Shown here piece by piece: positions 56,896-64,000 of a stretch of 64,000 bases of DNA. The notes under the pieces were generated by a model. It had not been told where the DNA came from. It ran no database searches and saw only the letters and a list, made by a program, of their open reading frames with translations. The stretch is from Bacillus sp. FJAT-18017. Its GTDB lineage: Bacteria; Bacillota; Bacilli; Bacillales; Cytobacillaceae. The translations under genes and the position numbers were made by a program. Positions within the stretch are counted from its first letter, which is position 1. Each line of letters starts with the position of its first letter. The stretch lies in assembly GCF_001278805.1 (NCBI RefSeq), contig NZ_CP012602.1:4679501-4743500 (forward strand), in the 5' to 3' direction.

Positions 56896-57315
56896 ATTTA
56901 TTCACCTCTAACCCATCAATAATTCTACCATGATTTTATCAGACACCGCTACAGTTTCCTTTACAAGCTTGCCTTCACTCACCTTCCATTTCAAGCGCCG
57001 CATCCCCACAATTCAAACTCATGCCTCTAGATATGTATGTATAACACTCTCATTATATATAGACTAATTTTCAGTCTATTTAGTTTCTTATCAATTTAAA
57101 ATTTCTTAGAAAATTTCTTTGAGTCGAACTGCGTGTATTGGTGAACCGACCCATATTAAGTACGTATGTTACAATGAGGATGAAATTTTAACCAAATTCA
57201 ATAAGAAAGCTTAATTAATCCTCAATAAATTCATTCGTTTTTTATGGTACATGAACATAAATGTTTAAGGGTAATGGTAAGTGGGTCTTTTTTCTTGTTT
57301 AAGGAGGAAACTATC
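56896..57315. other. Upstream region of glpD
   Basis: About 420 bp between the possible small gene and glpD. A short hairpin (AGACT/AGTCT, 57061-57077) is seen. A TACAAT hexamer near 57170 may be a -10 box. I see no convincing GlpP antiterminator hairpin, cre site or ORF. Confidence 0.3.
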
Positions 57316-58977
57316 ATGTCAATTTCTTTTTCAAATCTCCATAGGAAAGAATTTATAGAAAACCTTACATCCCAATCTTTTGACGTCCTCATTATTGGCG
57401 GCGGCATTACAGGTGCCGGGATTGCTCTCGATGCCACAACCAGGGGCATGTCAGTCGCCTTGGTTGAAATGCAGGACTTTGCAGCGGGCACCTCGAGCCG
57501 CTCAACTAAGCTAGTCCACGGCGGCCTCCGCTATTTAAAGCAATTGGAAGTAAAAATGGTTGCCGAAGTCGGCAGGGAGCGTGCAATTGTATACGAAAAC
57601 GGTCCCCATGTTACAACCCCGGAATGGATGCTTCTCCCTTTTCATAAAGGCGGTACGTTCGGCAGTTTTACTACATCAATTGGGTTAATGGCTTATGACC
57701 TCCTTGCTGGCGTTAAAAAAGGTGAGCGCAGGATGATGCTTTCAGCCAAAAAAACGCTTGATAGGGAGCCGCTTATTAAAAGAGAAGGTCTTCGGGGCGG
57801 TGGATTTTATGTTGAGTACCGGACTGACGATGCCCGATTAACCGTCGAAACCATGAAAAAAGCTGTTGAAAAAGGGGCTACCGCTCTCAATTACGCTAAA
57901 GTTAATAGGCTATTATATAATGATGGCATTATTTGTGGTGCAGTTGTAGAGGATGTTTTGACGGGAGAGGAATTTGAGATCCGAGCAAAGAAGATCGTCA
58001 ATGCGACAGGCCCTTGGGTCGATAACTTGAGGGTTTTAGATAACTCAAAGAAAGGTAAATTCCTGAGATTATCCAAAGGTGTCCATATCGTAATCGACCA
58101 TTCCCGCTTCCCCCTCAGGCAGGCAATTTATTTTGACACACCGGATGGGAGGATGGTTTTCGCAATTCCTCGGGCAGGTAAGGCGTACGTCGGGACAACC
58201 GATACGTTCTACGAAGGCGATCCTGCTAACCCGGAAATAACAGAGGCTGATCGAACATATCTTCTGAAGGCAATCGATTATATGTTCCCGAATGTAAATA
58301 TAACCGATAAAGACATTGAGTCTACCTGGGCAGGGGTCAGACCCCTTATTTACGAAGAAGGAAAAGCTCCATCCGAAATTTCTAGAAAGGATGAAATCTG
58401 GGAATCTGAAACCGGGCTGATTACGATTGCTGGCGGGAAACTGACCGGCTATCGGAAAATGGCTGAGACTATTACAGATTTACTCGTGGATAAACTGTCA
58501 GCCGAGAACGGACGAAGCTTACTGTCCTGCCAGACAAAGCACCTTCCGATTTCCGGCGGCGATGTTGGCGGGGCGGAAATGTTTGAAACGTTTGTTGAGT
58601 CTCTAACTTTATCAGGTGTGGAGGCCGGTTTAACAGCAGAAGAAGCCCGGCATCTTTCCCGGATGTATGGGTCCAATGCACCTAGAGTATTCCAGCTTGC
58701 TACTACCCATAAAGAGGAGGCTTCCCGTTTCAGGCTGCCTTCTGTCCTTTTTGCAAAATTGGCCTATGCCATCGAGGATGAAATGGCGGTCACTCCAACG
58801 GATTTCTTTAACCGAAGAACAGGAGCGGTTTTATTCGATATTCAAACGGTATTAGAATGGAAGGATGCTGTAGTCGATTACTTTGCCTATCGATTTGGTT
58901 GGAACGATGAGGAAAAACAAAGGCACTTGGCCGACCTTGAACAGGCGATTGCGGAGGCTGCCGGGGCTTCTCAGTAA
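57316..58977 (+). CDS. glpD: Aerobic glycerol-3-phosphate dehydrogenase
   Basis: FAD enzyme of 553 residues at the inner face of the membrane that oxidises glycerol-3-phosphate to dihydroxyacetone phosphate and reduces quinone. The Rossmann motif is VLIIGGGITGAGIALDATTRG (seen as IIGGGITGAGIALDA), with TSSRSTKLVHGGLRYLK (seen as SSRSTKLVHGGLRY) and the C-terminal GlpO-type DUF. ATG 57316 is chosen for AAGGAGG 7 bp upstream; an earlier in-frame ATG has none. No glpF, glpK or glpP gene is adjacent. Confidence 0.94.
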   Translation: MSISFSNLHRKEFIENLTSQSFDVLIIGGGITGAGIALDATTRGMSVALVEMQDFAAGTSSRSTKLVHGGLRYLKQLEVKMVAEVGRERAIVYENGPHVTTPEWMLLPFHKGGTFGSFTTSIGLMAYDLLAGVKKGERRMMLSAKKTLDREPLIKREGLRGGGFYVEYRTDDARLTVETMKKAVEKGATALNYAKVNRLLYNDGIICGAVVEDVLTGEEFEIRAKKIVNATGPWVDNLRVLDNSKKGKFLRLSKGVHIVIDHSRFPLRQAIYFDTPDGRMVFAIPRAGKAYVGTTDTFYEGDPANPEITEADRTYLLKAIDYMFPNVNITDKDIESTWAGVRPLIYEEGKAPSEISRKDEIWESETGLITIAGGKLTGYRKMAETITDLLVDKLSAENGRSLLSCQTKHLPISGGDVGGAEMFETFVESLTLSGVEAGLTAEEARHLSRMYGSNAPRVFQLATTHKEEASRFRLPSVLFAKLAYAIEDEMAVTPTDFFNRRTGAVLFDIQTVLEWKDAVVDYFAYRFGWNDEEKQRHLADLEQAIAEAAGASQ

Positions 58978-59006
58978 TCCTTTATTAAGACGCAATCAGA
59001 AACGTA

Positions 59007-59045
59007 AAGGAACATCCAATCTTTAAACGGATTGGCATGTTCCTT
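59007..59045. terminator. Bidirectional terminator, glpD / reductase-like gene
   Basis: AAGGAACA-CCAATC pairs with GATTGG-TGTTCCTT, with small bulges around a ~8-base loop. TCTTC follows on the plus strand and TTACGTTTC on the minus strand, between convergent genes. Confidence 0.75.
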
Positions 59046-59670
59046 CTTCATTGATTCTTTCAGCAAATCCATCTCTGCCATACCTTTTTAAAAATTTATG
59101 GAACGGTTCACGTTTCTTGGCCTCTTCCTTATAGACCTGGATGATTCTTTCGACAGTTTTATAGAGTTCCTCCGGCTGAAGGCCTTCCCGAAATAGGCTC
59201 CCTGCCTCGGCATCCCTTCCTTTTGATTTCCCGCCGATATATAAATCATAATCTTTACCCATTTTCATGACGCCGATATCATTGATGAGCGGTTCACCGC
59301 ATCCGGTCGGACAGCCTGTATACGCAGGCTTTAGAGTGAATGGAACTTGGGCTCCTGCAATCCGCTTGTTTAACTCTTTTGCAACAGGCATGCCTTCTTC
59401 CTCAGACCCTTTGCAGAAATTGCATGTTCTCAGGCTTTTCACAAAGTTGCCGACAGGATAACAGCTTAGCCCTGCTGCTTCAAATTCGGCTATCACTTCA
59501 TCCTTTTGGGATACAGGGATATCGATATAAAACTGCTGGAAGGTTGTCAACTCAAGCTCGCCCCCGTCATTCATATACTTGGCGATAGCAAGCAGTTGCC
59601 TTGCGGTCAGCTTTGCACCAAATCCAATACCTCCGTTGACTGCCAGCTTAACTTTATTTTCTGCCTTCAT
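59023..59670 (-). CDS. Half-size nitrite/sulfite reductase-like [4Fe-4S] protein
   Basis: Protein of 215 residues that matches one half of siroheme-dependent nitrite or sulfite reductases: an N-terminal ferredoxin-like half-domain (~18-68, LTTFQQFYIDIP) and a cluster/siroheme region with Cys83, Cys86, Cys120 and Cys124 (TCNFCKG...GCPTGCGEP). Canonical enzymes use C-x5-C and C-x3-C; here the first pair is C-x2-C. It is unlikely to be a complete assimilatory reductase and no partner gene is adjacent. A role in electron transfer or as part of a larger reductase is possible but not shown. GGAGGAG lies 6 bp before the ATG. Confidence 0.75.
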   Translation of the reverse strand: MKAENKVKLAVNGGIGFGAKLTARQLLAIAKYMNDGGELELTTFQQFYIDIPVSQKDEVIAEFEAAGLSCYPVGNFVKSLRTCNFCKGSEEEGMPVAKELNKRIAGAQVPFTLKPAYTGCPTGCGEPLINDIGVMKMGKDYDLYIGGKSKGRDAEAGSLFREGLQPEELYKTVERIIQVYKEEAKKREPFHKFLKRYGRDGFAERINEEGTCQSV

Positions 59671-59689
59671 TTAAATTCTCCTCCTACCT

Positions 59690-60487
59690 TTAAACCTGCA
59701 AATCTCGTTTTCTATAAAAGATATACGTAACCCAAACCATTATGCTTATAATTATGACAGACAAAAGGACATACACAGCATCAAAGCCAGTTCCATTCAG
59801 CATTTGTGCAGCATCGAAATATTTAAATGGTGTGATATATTTCAAGCCCTCAAGATTTTCATTCATATCAACAATAACGGATAGGATAAAAGCTCCTAAC
59901 AGGATTGTCGTTGCTAATGAAGCCGCCGATTTAGGATTTTTACATAAAGCCGCAATCCCTGTTCCAATTACCAAAAACATTACCTGCAAGATGAACAGCC
60001 CAGCTATTAATAACCCGATCTCACTCGATACCTCTTCTCCACTTGCATAGCTGTTGACAATTGCCATGGACGAAACAAGCGTAACGAGATTGAGTATGAC
60101 AACGTTCACTATCGCTGCCAACAGCTTAAAGGTAATAATTCTACTCCTTGAAACAGGCTTAACCATCAGGAATTCTGTTGTTTTGTCGCGCTCTTCTTTT
60201 GAAATGATATTCGCCCCAAGCATCACCGCGTGGATGGTTGCCATTATAACAAGATAGAGAAATAGCACTCCGTAAAATCCACTTGCCTTTGTAAGATCGA
60301 AATCGCCAAAGCCCAGCACAGTCCTGAGCGTCTTCGGTATTTGTGAGATCAGTTCATTCACTGCTTCCCCCGACCCTTCATAATAGGAGAACTTCCCCAT
60401 ACCGCTAATTACCATAAAGACAATCCCGATGCTCCAAAAAACAAGAGATTTTAAATGCGCTTTTAGTTCCCTGGCAAAAATATTCAT
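59690..60487 (-). CDS. ABC-2 type exporter permease, copy 2
   Basis: Integral membrane subunit of 265 residues with about six helices. FARELKAHLKSLVFWSIGIVFMV and the TEFLMVKPVSRSRIITFKL motif are typical of ABC-2 permeases in Bacillus. It is a homologue of the upstream permease (30-bp gap), and together with the ATPase gene forms a three-gene exporter. GGAGGTG lies 7-8 bp before the ATG. The cargo is unknown. Confidence 0.88.
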   Translation of the reverse strand: MNIFARELKAHLKSLVFWSIGIVFMVISGMGKFSYYEGSGEAVNELISQIPKTLRTVLGFGDFDLTKASGFYGVLFLYLVIMATIHAVMLGANIISKEERDKTTEFLMVKPVSRSRIITFKLLAAIVNVVILNLVTLVSSMAIVNSYASGEEVSSEIGLLIAGLFILQVMFLVIGTGIAALCKNPKSAASLATTILLGAFILSVIVDMNENLEGLKYITPFKYFDAAQMLNGTGFDAVYVLLSVIIISIMVWVTYIFYRKRDLQV

Positions 60488-60517
60488 ATCGGTCCACCTC
60501 CGTTTCCGCTGCCAAAA

Positions 60518-61312
60518 CTAGACGGCATGGATATCCTTTTGTAAAAAAATGAAAAAGCTTAATGAGATTACCGCAACCACGAAGACGACTGCCCCAATGG
60601 TATAGGGAACCTCATATGCAGCGTGTCTAATGATGTAGGCTGTATCGAAATATTTAAATGGTGAGAAATATCTCATTGCTTTATCCTCGAGGAGCGAACC
60701 AATTGCCGAAACAATGAAGAATCCAAACACGGTGCTGATTGAAATCGAGATAACAGATTGTACTTTTCCTAGAGCCACCGAAACTAGCAAACCCAACGCC
60801 AAGAACATCAATTGGACGAAGAACATCGACAATGAGATTAGTAGAAAGACCTTCATATTGAAGTCTTGGTCAACAGTAAGCGACATCGCAACCGTAATGA
60901 CAAGATAGATAGCATTGGTAATGGCAAGTGCCACAATCGCAGCCATGACCTTGCTTCCAAGTACATCCGAGCGGCGGACTGGCTTTGTCATTAAGAACTC
61001 TGCTGTCTTGCCGGTTATTTCTTTTGAGAGAATGCCCGTACCTAGGCTCATTGCCTGAATGGCCCCGCACAGAATGATGTAGACGAACACAAATGAGTAA
61101 TAGCCTTCGAGAGTCGCAATGCTGTCTACATAAATCCCGAGTGCCTTTCTCATTGCCTCAGGCATCGAGGACAGCACATTCTTGTAAGCGTCAATTTCCC
61201 CAAGCATTGATGAAAACATTGAGATAAACAATGCCGCAAGCCCCGCCATTGATAAAGCCCAAATGAGAATGGATTTACGGTAGACCCTCAGTTCGTGCAG
61301 GAACATATTCAT
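60518..61312 (-). CDS. ABC-2 type exporter permease, copy 1
   Basis: Integral membrane subunit of 264 residues with about six helices. FLHELRVYRKSILIWALSMAGLA and KTAEFLMTKPVRRSDVLGSKV align well with its neighbour, so the pair likely arose by duplication and works as a heterodimer. Its start overlaps the ATPase stop by 4 bp (ATGA), with GGAGG 10 bp upstream. Confidence 0.9.
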   Translation of the reverse strand: MNMFLHELRVYRKSILIWALSMAGLAALFISMFSSMLGEIDAYKNVLSSMPEAMRKALGIYVDSIATLEGYYSFVFVYIILCGAIQAMSLGTGILSKEITGKTAEFLMTKPVRRSDVLGSKVMAAIVALAITNAIYLVITVAMSLTVDQDFNMKVFLLISLSMFFVQLMFLALGLLVSVALGKVQSVISISISTVFGFFIVSAIGSLLEDKAMRYFSPFKYFDTAYIIRHAAYEVPYTIGAVVFVVAVISLSFFIFLQKDIHAV

Positions 61313-62202
61313 TGCTTACCGGCCTCCTTCTCATAATAATGCATGAAGATTTCCTCCAGGTTCGGCTCTTCTATCCAGGCATTGGCCAAATCAATTTCGG
61401 AGATTTTTCGCATGATTGAGTTTATGTTGCCTCTATATAAAAAACTGATGGTTTTTCCTTCAATGGAGAGATTGCTTACTCCTTCCATTGCAAAATGGTC
61501 GGCGCTTACTTCACCTTTCACTTCCAGCTTGAATTTCTTGTAACTATTTTCGGTCAAGTCGCTGATTTTTTCGACCTTAACAATCTGCCCTTCCTTGATG
61601 ATTGCAACACGGCTGCATAGCTTCTGAACTTCACTCAGAATGTGAGAAGATAAGAAAATGGTCGCTCCCTTTTTATTTTCTTCATGGAGCAGGTCAAAGA
61701 ATTTCTGCTGCATTAAAGGGTCAAGGCCGCTTGTTGGCTCATCAAGGATAATCAGCTTCGGCTCATGAAGCAGAGCCTGAACAATCCCAACCTTCTTCCT
61801 GTTTCCAAACGAAAGATCGTCGATTCGCTTTTTCAGGTCGAGGTCCATGATGGTGGCCAGCTCTTCAATCCGATTCCTGCAATCCTTTTTATAAAAACTG
61901 GCAGAATACTTTAATAAGTCAATGACTTTCATTTTGTCATAATAAAACACTTCTGACGGGAGATAGCCTATGTCTTTCGCAATCTCGGGGGCAAATTTGA
62001 TGCAGTCCTTTCCGAAAATTGCAGCGCTCCCGCTATCAGGGTAGATTAGCGATAGCAGTGTCCGAATGGTCGTAGACTTTCCTGATCCATTCGGGCCGAT
62101 GAAACCAAAGATTTCACCCTCCATAACATTGAAACTTACATCAATAATGCCTCTGGACTTTCCATAGCTTTTGTTGAGACTGTTAATCTCGATAACATTC
62201 AT
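61309..62202 (-). CDS. ABC transporter ATP-binding protein
   Basis: Cytoplasmic ATPase of 297 residues. Walker A GPNGSGKST (36-44), Q-loop, a signature in the form LSFGNRKKVGI, Walker B LIILDEPTSGLD and a C-terminal regulatory extension with ACT-like strands are seen. It powers two downstream ABC-2 permeases. ATG 62202 has GGGGGA 8 bp upstream; an earlier in-frame ATG does not. The substrate is unknown; similar sets export lipids, peptides or antibiotics. Confidence 0.9.
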   Translation of the reverse strand: MNVIEINSLNKSYGKSRGIIDVSFNVMEGEIFGFIGPNGSGKSTTIRTLLSLIYPDSGSAAIFGKDCIKFAPEIAKDIGYLPSEVFYYDKMKVIDLLKYSASFYKKDCRNRIEELATIMDLDLKKRIDDLSFGNRKKVGIVQALLHEPKLIILDEPTSGLDPLMQQKFFDLLHEENKKGATIFLSSHILSEVQKLCSRVAIIKEGQIVKVEKISDLTENSYKKFKLEVKGEVSADHFAMEGVSNLSIEGKTISFLYRGNINSIMRKISEIDLANAWIEEPNLEEIFMHYYEKEAGKQ

Positions 62203-62491
62203 GACGGCTTCCCCCTGTATTTTAGAAGCAACTCGAAGTTCATTCTTCGACCTCATTATAAACCTATTCCATTACCAGTGGGATAGACTTTCTATGACTT
62301 TTTAACAGGAAAACGCCAACTGCTTTTAGGTAAGGCCGTGTATAATATCAGAGTGGATAGAGTTACAATTAAAGAAAGAAAGTGCTTCCTTGTAGAGCCA
62401 GTAATCCCTAGATTGCATTTTTGGTTTTCCCAAAACGGACAAAATGGATTATACTAAGGGGACAAGCCAATCCAATCAAGGAGAGATTCCA

Positions 62492-62677
62492 ATGAGTGAA
62501 ACAAATGAGCCAAAAAAGAAAATAAGCCTTCAGGAAGCAATGAAGCAGCAGCTTGCCAATAAAAAGAACCAGGCGGCCACAAATAAAGGATCATCAAATG
62601 GAGATATGTCAACGAAAAAAATGAAAAGCCAGCTGACGAAAAAACCAAGCAATACTCGAAGGAAAATGGGCACCTAA
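62492..62677 (+). CDS. Small lysine-rich hydrophilic protein, 61 residues
   Basis: The frame MSETNEPKKKISLQEAMKQQLANKKNQ runs from ATG 62492, with AAGGAG 8 bp upstream. It is rich in Lys, Gln and Asn and without hydrophobic segments, so probably disordered. It is not recognised. The stop overlaps the next start by one base (TAATG), so it is coupled to ywbE. The fixed link with ywbE is worth testing in other genomes. Confidence 0.75.
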   Translation: MSETNEPKKKISLQEAMKQQLANKKNQAATNKGSSNGDMSTKKMKSQLTKKPSNTRRKMGT

Positions 62678-62874
62678 TGGATGGCCGTAGTCGCAAGGAT
62701 ATCACTCCTGGGATTTCAGTGGATATAGTCCTAAAAGCCGACCAAAGGACAGGCAAGCTTACCCGGGGCATTGTAAAGGATATCCTTACCAATTCACCTT
62801 CACACCCACATGGAATTAAAGTCAGGCTGACAGATGGCCAGGTCGGCCGAGTTCAAAAAATTCATACTGACTAA
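62677..62874 (+). CDS. ywbE: YwbE family protein
   Basis: Small soluble protein of 65 residues. ITPGISVDIVLKADQRTGKLTRGIVKDILTNS (seen as GISVDIVLKADQRTGKLTRG) and SHPHGIKVRLTDGQVGRVQ are the hallmarks of the YwbE family, an SH3-like beta barrel of unknown function. Its ATG shares a base with the preceding stop, so it is coupled to the 61-residue gene. A strong terminator follows. Confidence 0.93.
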   Translation: MDGRSRKDITPGISVDIVLKADQRTGKLTRGIVKDILTNSPSHPHGIKVRLTDGQVGRVQKIHTD

Positions 62875-62919
62875 AGAAATTTTGTCCATTGACAAGTGAC
62901 TTTATCAACAGAAATCAAA

Positions 62920-62960
62920 AAAGAAATAGCAACTATCCAATGGATAGTTGCTATTTCTTT
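62920..62960 (+). terminator. Terminator of ywbE
   Basis: AGAAATAGCAACTATCC pairs perfectly with GGATAGTTGCTATTTCT around AAT, then TTTTTC. It has a 17-bp stem. Confidence 0.92.
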
Positions 62961-62963
62961 TTC

Positions 62964-63497
62964 GGTGCTAGTTTTTTCGCTATTAGCTAGTGAGTGTCCG
63001 AGTACTACTAGTGACAAGTAACCATTCACGAATCTCAACTAGTAAAAAATTGTGGTTCAGAAATGTAGTTCTTTGTAGTACTACTCAGAGTACTACTAGT
63101 TTTTTCAGCTTATTGCCTAGTGAGTGTCCGAGTACCACTAGTAACAAGTAACTATTCACGAACCTCGACTAGTAATAGTGTGGCTCAGTAATGTAGTCCT
63201 TTGTAGTACTACTCAGAGTACTACTAGTTTTTTCAGCTTATTGCCTAGTGAGTGTCCGAGTACTACTAGTGACAAGTAACCATTCTAGAATCACGACTAG
63301 TAATAAAGTGTACCTCAGTAATGTAGTTCTTTGTAGTACTACTCAGAGTACTACTAGTTTTTTCAGCTTTATGCCTAGTGAGTGTCCGAGTACCACTAGT
63401 GACAAGTAACCATTCATGAACCTCGACTAGTAATAAAGTGTGGCTCAGTAATGTAGTCCTTTGTAGTACTATTCAGATTACAGTTAGTTTAATGCCT
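62964..63497. repeat. Four-copy ~129-bp tandem repeat array
   Basis: Copies begin at 62987, 63117, 63245 and 63375, each starting CTAGTGAGTGTCCGAGTAC, spaced 130, 128 and 130 bp. A partial copy end lies at 62964-62986. Each of the first three has the perfect hairpin GTAGTACT-ACTCAG-AGTACTAC; the fourth is degraded. CTAGT/ACTAG words recur at regular positions. No ORF and no spacer variation are present. It separates ywbE from the convergent GH3 gene. Confidence 0.92.
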
Positions 63498-64000
63498 CTA
63501 AAGCCTAGTATCCCACTTATTGCACCAGACAAGTTCATTTGGAGTTCCTTTGAATTCGGACTCGCCCATGAGTTTATCAATTGTTTTTGTGATGGTGATT
63601 TCATCATCGTTGTAGGCGTTAATATATGCTTTCACCATAGGAACATCAGTCAAGTGAGTTGTGAAATTCAAGGATACGAATACGGTTGGAACTTCATATA
63701 CATACCAGGGAACTTCATTGCTCATTGCTGTTTTCCATTGGATACGATAGTTGTTTTGCGCGCCATAGCCGACGACATTGGCAAATACAAGTGCTGCATC
63801 AACCTCATCACGATATTTCAATGTTGGGCCCTTAATACGGGTTGTTCCATCGTTCACTGTTACTTCAAAGCCGCGCCTTTCAAGCTCCGCTTTAATGAAA
63901 TCCAGTGTTTCAGAACCTGCCTCATAAATTCCGCCCTTTTCACCTTCCAGGTAGTACAAACGAATGCGTTTATGTGTCTCGGGACGGATTGGCAGCTGGT
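63498..64000 (-). CDS. Glycoside hydrolase family 3 protein, C-terminal end (5' cut by window edge)
   Basis: Minus-strand frame running from beyond base 64000 to a stop at 63498; ~167 residues are visible. It carries the GH3 C-terminal alpha/beta sandwich, with strands PTLKYRDEVDAALVFANVV, an HLTDVPMVKAYINAY segment and the typical Bacillus end CNKWDTRL. GH3 enzymes remove N-acetylglucosamine or glucose from cell-wall or plant glycans; the N-terminal catalytic domain and any signal peptide lie outside the window, so specificity is open. Confidence 0.75.
   Translation of the reverse strand, partial: QLPIRPETHKRIRLYYLEGEKGGIYEAGSETLDFIKAELERRGFEVTVNDGTTRIKGPTLKYRDEVDAALVFANVVGYGAQNNYRIQWKTAMSNEVPWYVYEVPTVFVSLNFTTHLTDVPMVKAYINAYNDDEITITKTIDKLMGESEFKGTPNELVWCNKWDTRL

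Noticed and set aside
62964..63497. CRISPR array or coding tandem repeats
   Set aside because: The ~129-bp units show no repeat-spacer alternation, contain stops in all frames and lack a start signal.

Overview
The window reads as chromosomal DNA from a low-GC, endospore-forming Gram-positive bacterium of the family Bacillaceae (Bacillus sensu lato). The evidence is strong AGGAGG-type ribosome binding sites with ATG/GTG/TTG starts, a tricistronic GerA-type germinant receptor operon, the sporulation gene yunB, a ywbE gene, the Bacillus-type ketone-body gene set (scoA-scoB, GntP permease, 3-hydroxybutyrate dehydrogenase) and an ilv-leu operon with a T-box leader. I see no phage, transposase, integrase, CRISPR array, rRNA or tRNA.

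Layout. 1-24 kb: a Fur-controlled siderophore permease fragment (yclN-like), a TipAS-type MerR regulator, a 1.5-kb-residue-class secreted subtilase, oligoendopeptidase F, an MFS exporter behind a possible translation attenuator, an LtaS-like enzyme, an overlapping DUF2971/SAM hydrolase pair, an SDR enzyme, ogt, a nitroreductase, an NrnB-like DHH phosphoesterase, a GH13 alpha-glucosidase, and a DUF6583-like/histidine kinase/response regulator operon. 24-38 kb: a small unknown protein, an MDR-type MFS pump with a divergent TetR regulator, the ger operon, proline dehydrogenase, a VOC ring-cleaving dioxygenase with an MhqR-like operator, a DUF1259 protein, an OYE-family oxidoreductase, yunB, and a sigma-54 enhancer-binding protein.

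38-44 kb is a ketone-body catabolic locus on the minus strand: scoA-scoB-thiolase, then GntP permease-3-hydroxybutyrate dehydrogenase. Each block is preceded by a textbook -24/-12 sigma-54 promoter, and the matching activator gene lies directly downstream. Imported 3-hydroxybutyrate would be oxidised to acetoacetate, activated with CoA, and cleaved to two acetyl-CoA. 44-56.6 kb is the branched-chain amino acid operon ilvE-ilvD-[T-box]-ilvB-ilvN-ilvC-leuA-leuB-leuC-leuD-(short ilvA), with cre, CodY-like and promoter sites upstream of ilvE. 56.6-64 kb has glpD, a half-size siroheme-reductase-like protein, an ABC-2 exporter, a small gene plus ywbE, and the C-terminal end of a GH3 glycosidase.

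The least explained DNA is intergenic. There are at least five repeat families: a six-copy 52-bp hairpin array, a four-copy ~129-bp array, two copies of a multi-stem structured element lying between divergent genes, a ~120-bp structured repeat inside the ilv-leu operon with a collapsed relative elsewhere, and two related terminator hairpins that differ by compensatory changes. The most interesting regulatory candidates are the leader peptide plus SD-sequestering hairpin ahead of the MFS exporter, and the paired sigma-54 promoters of the ketone-body locus.
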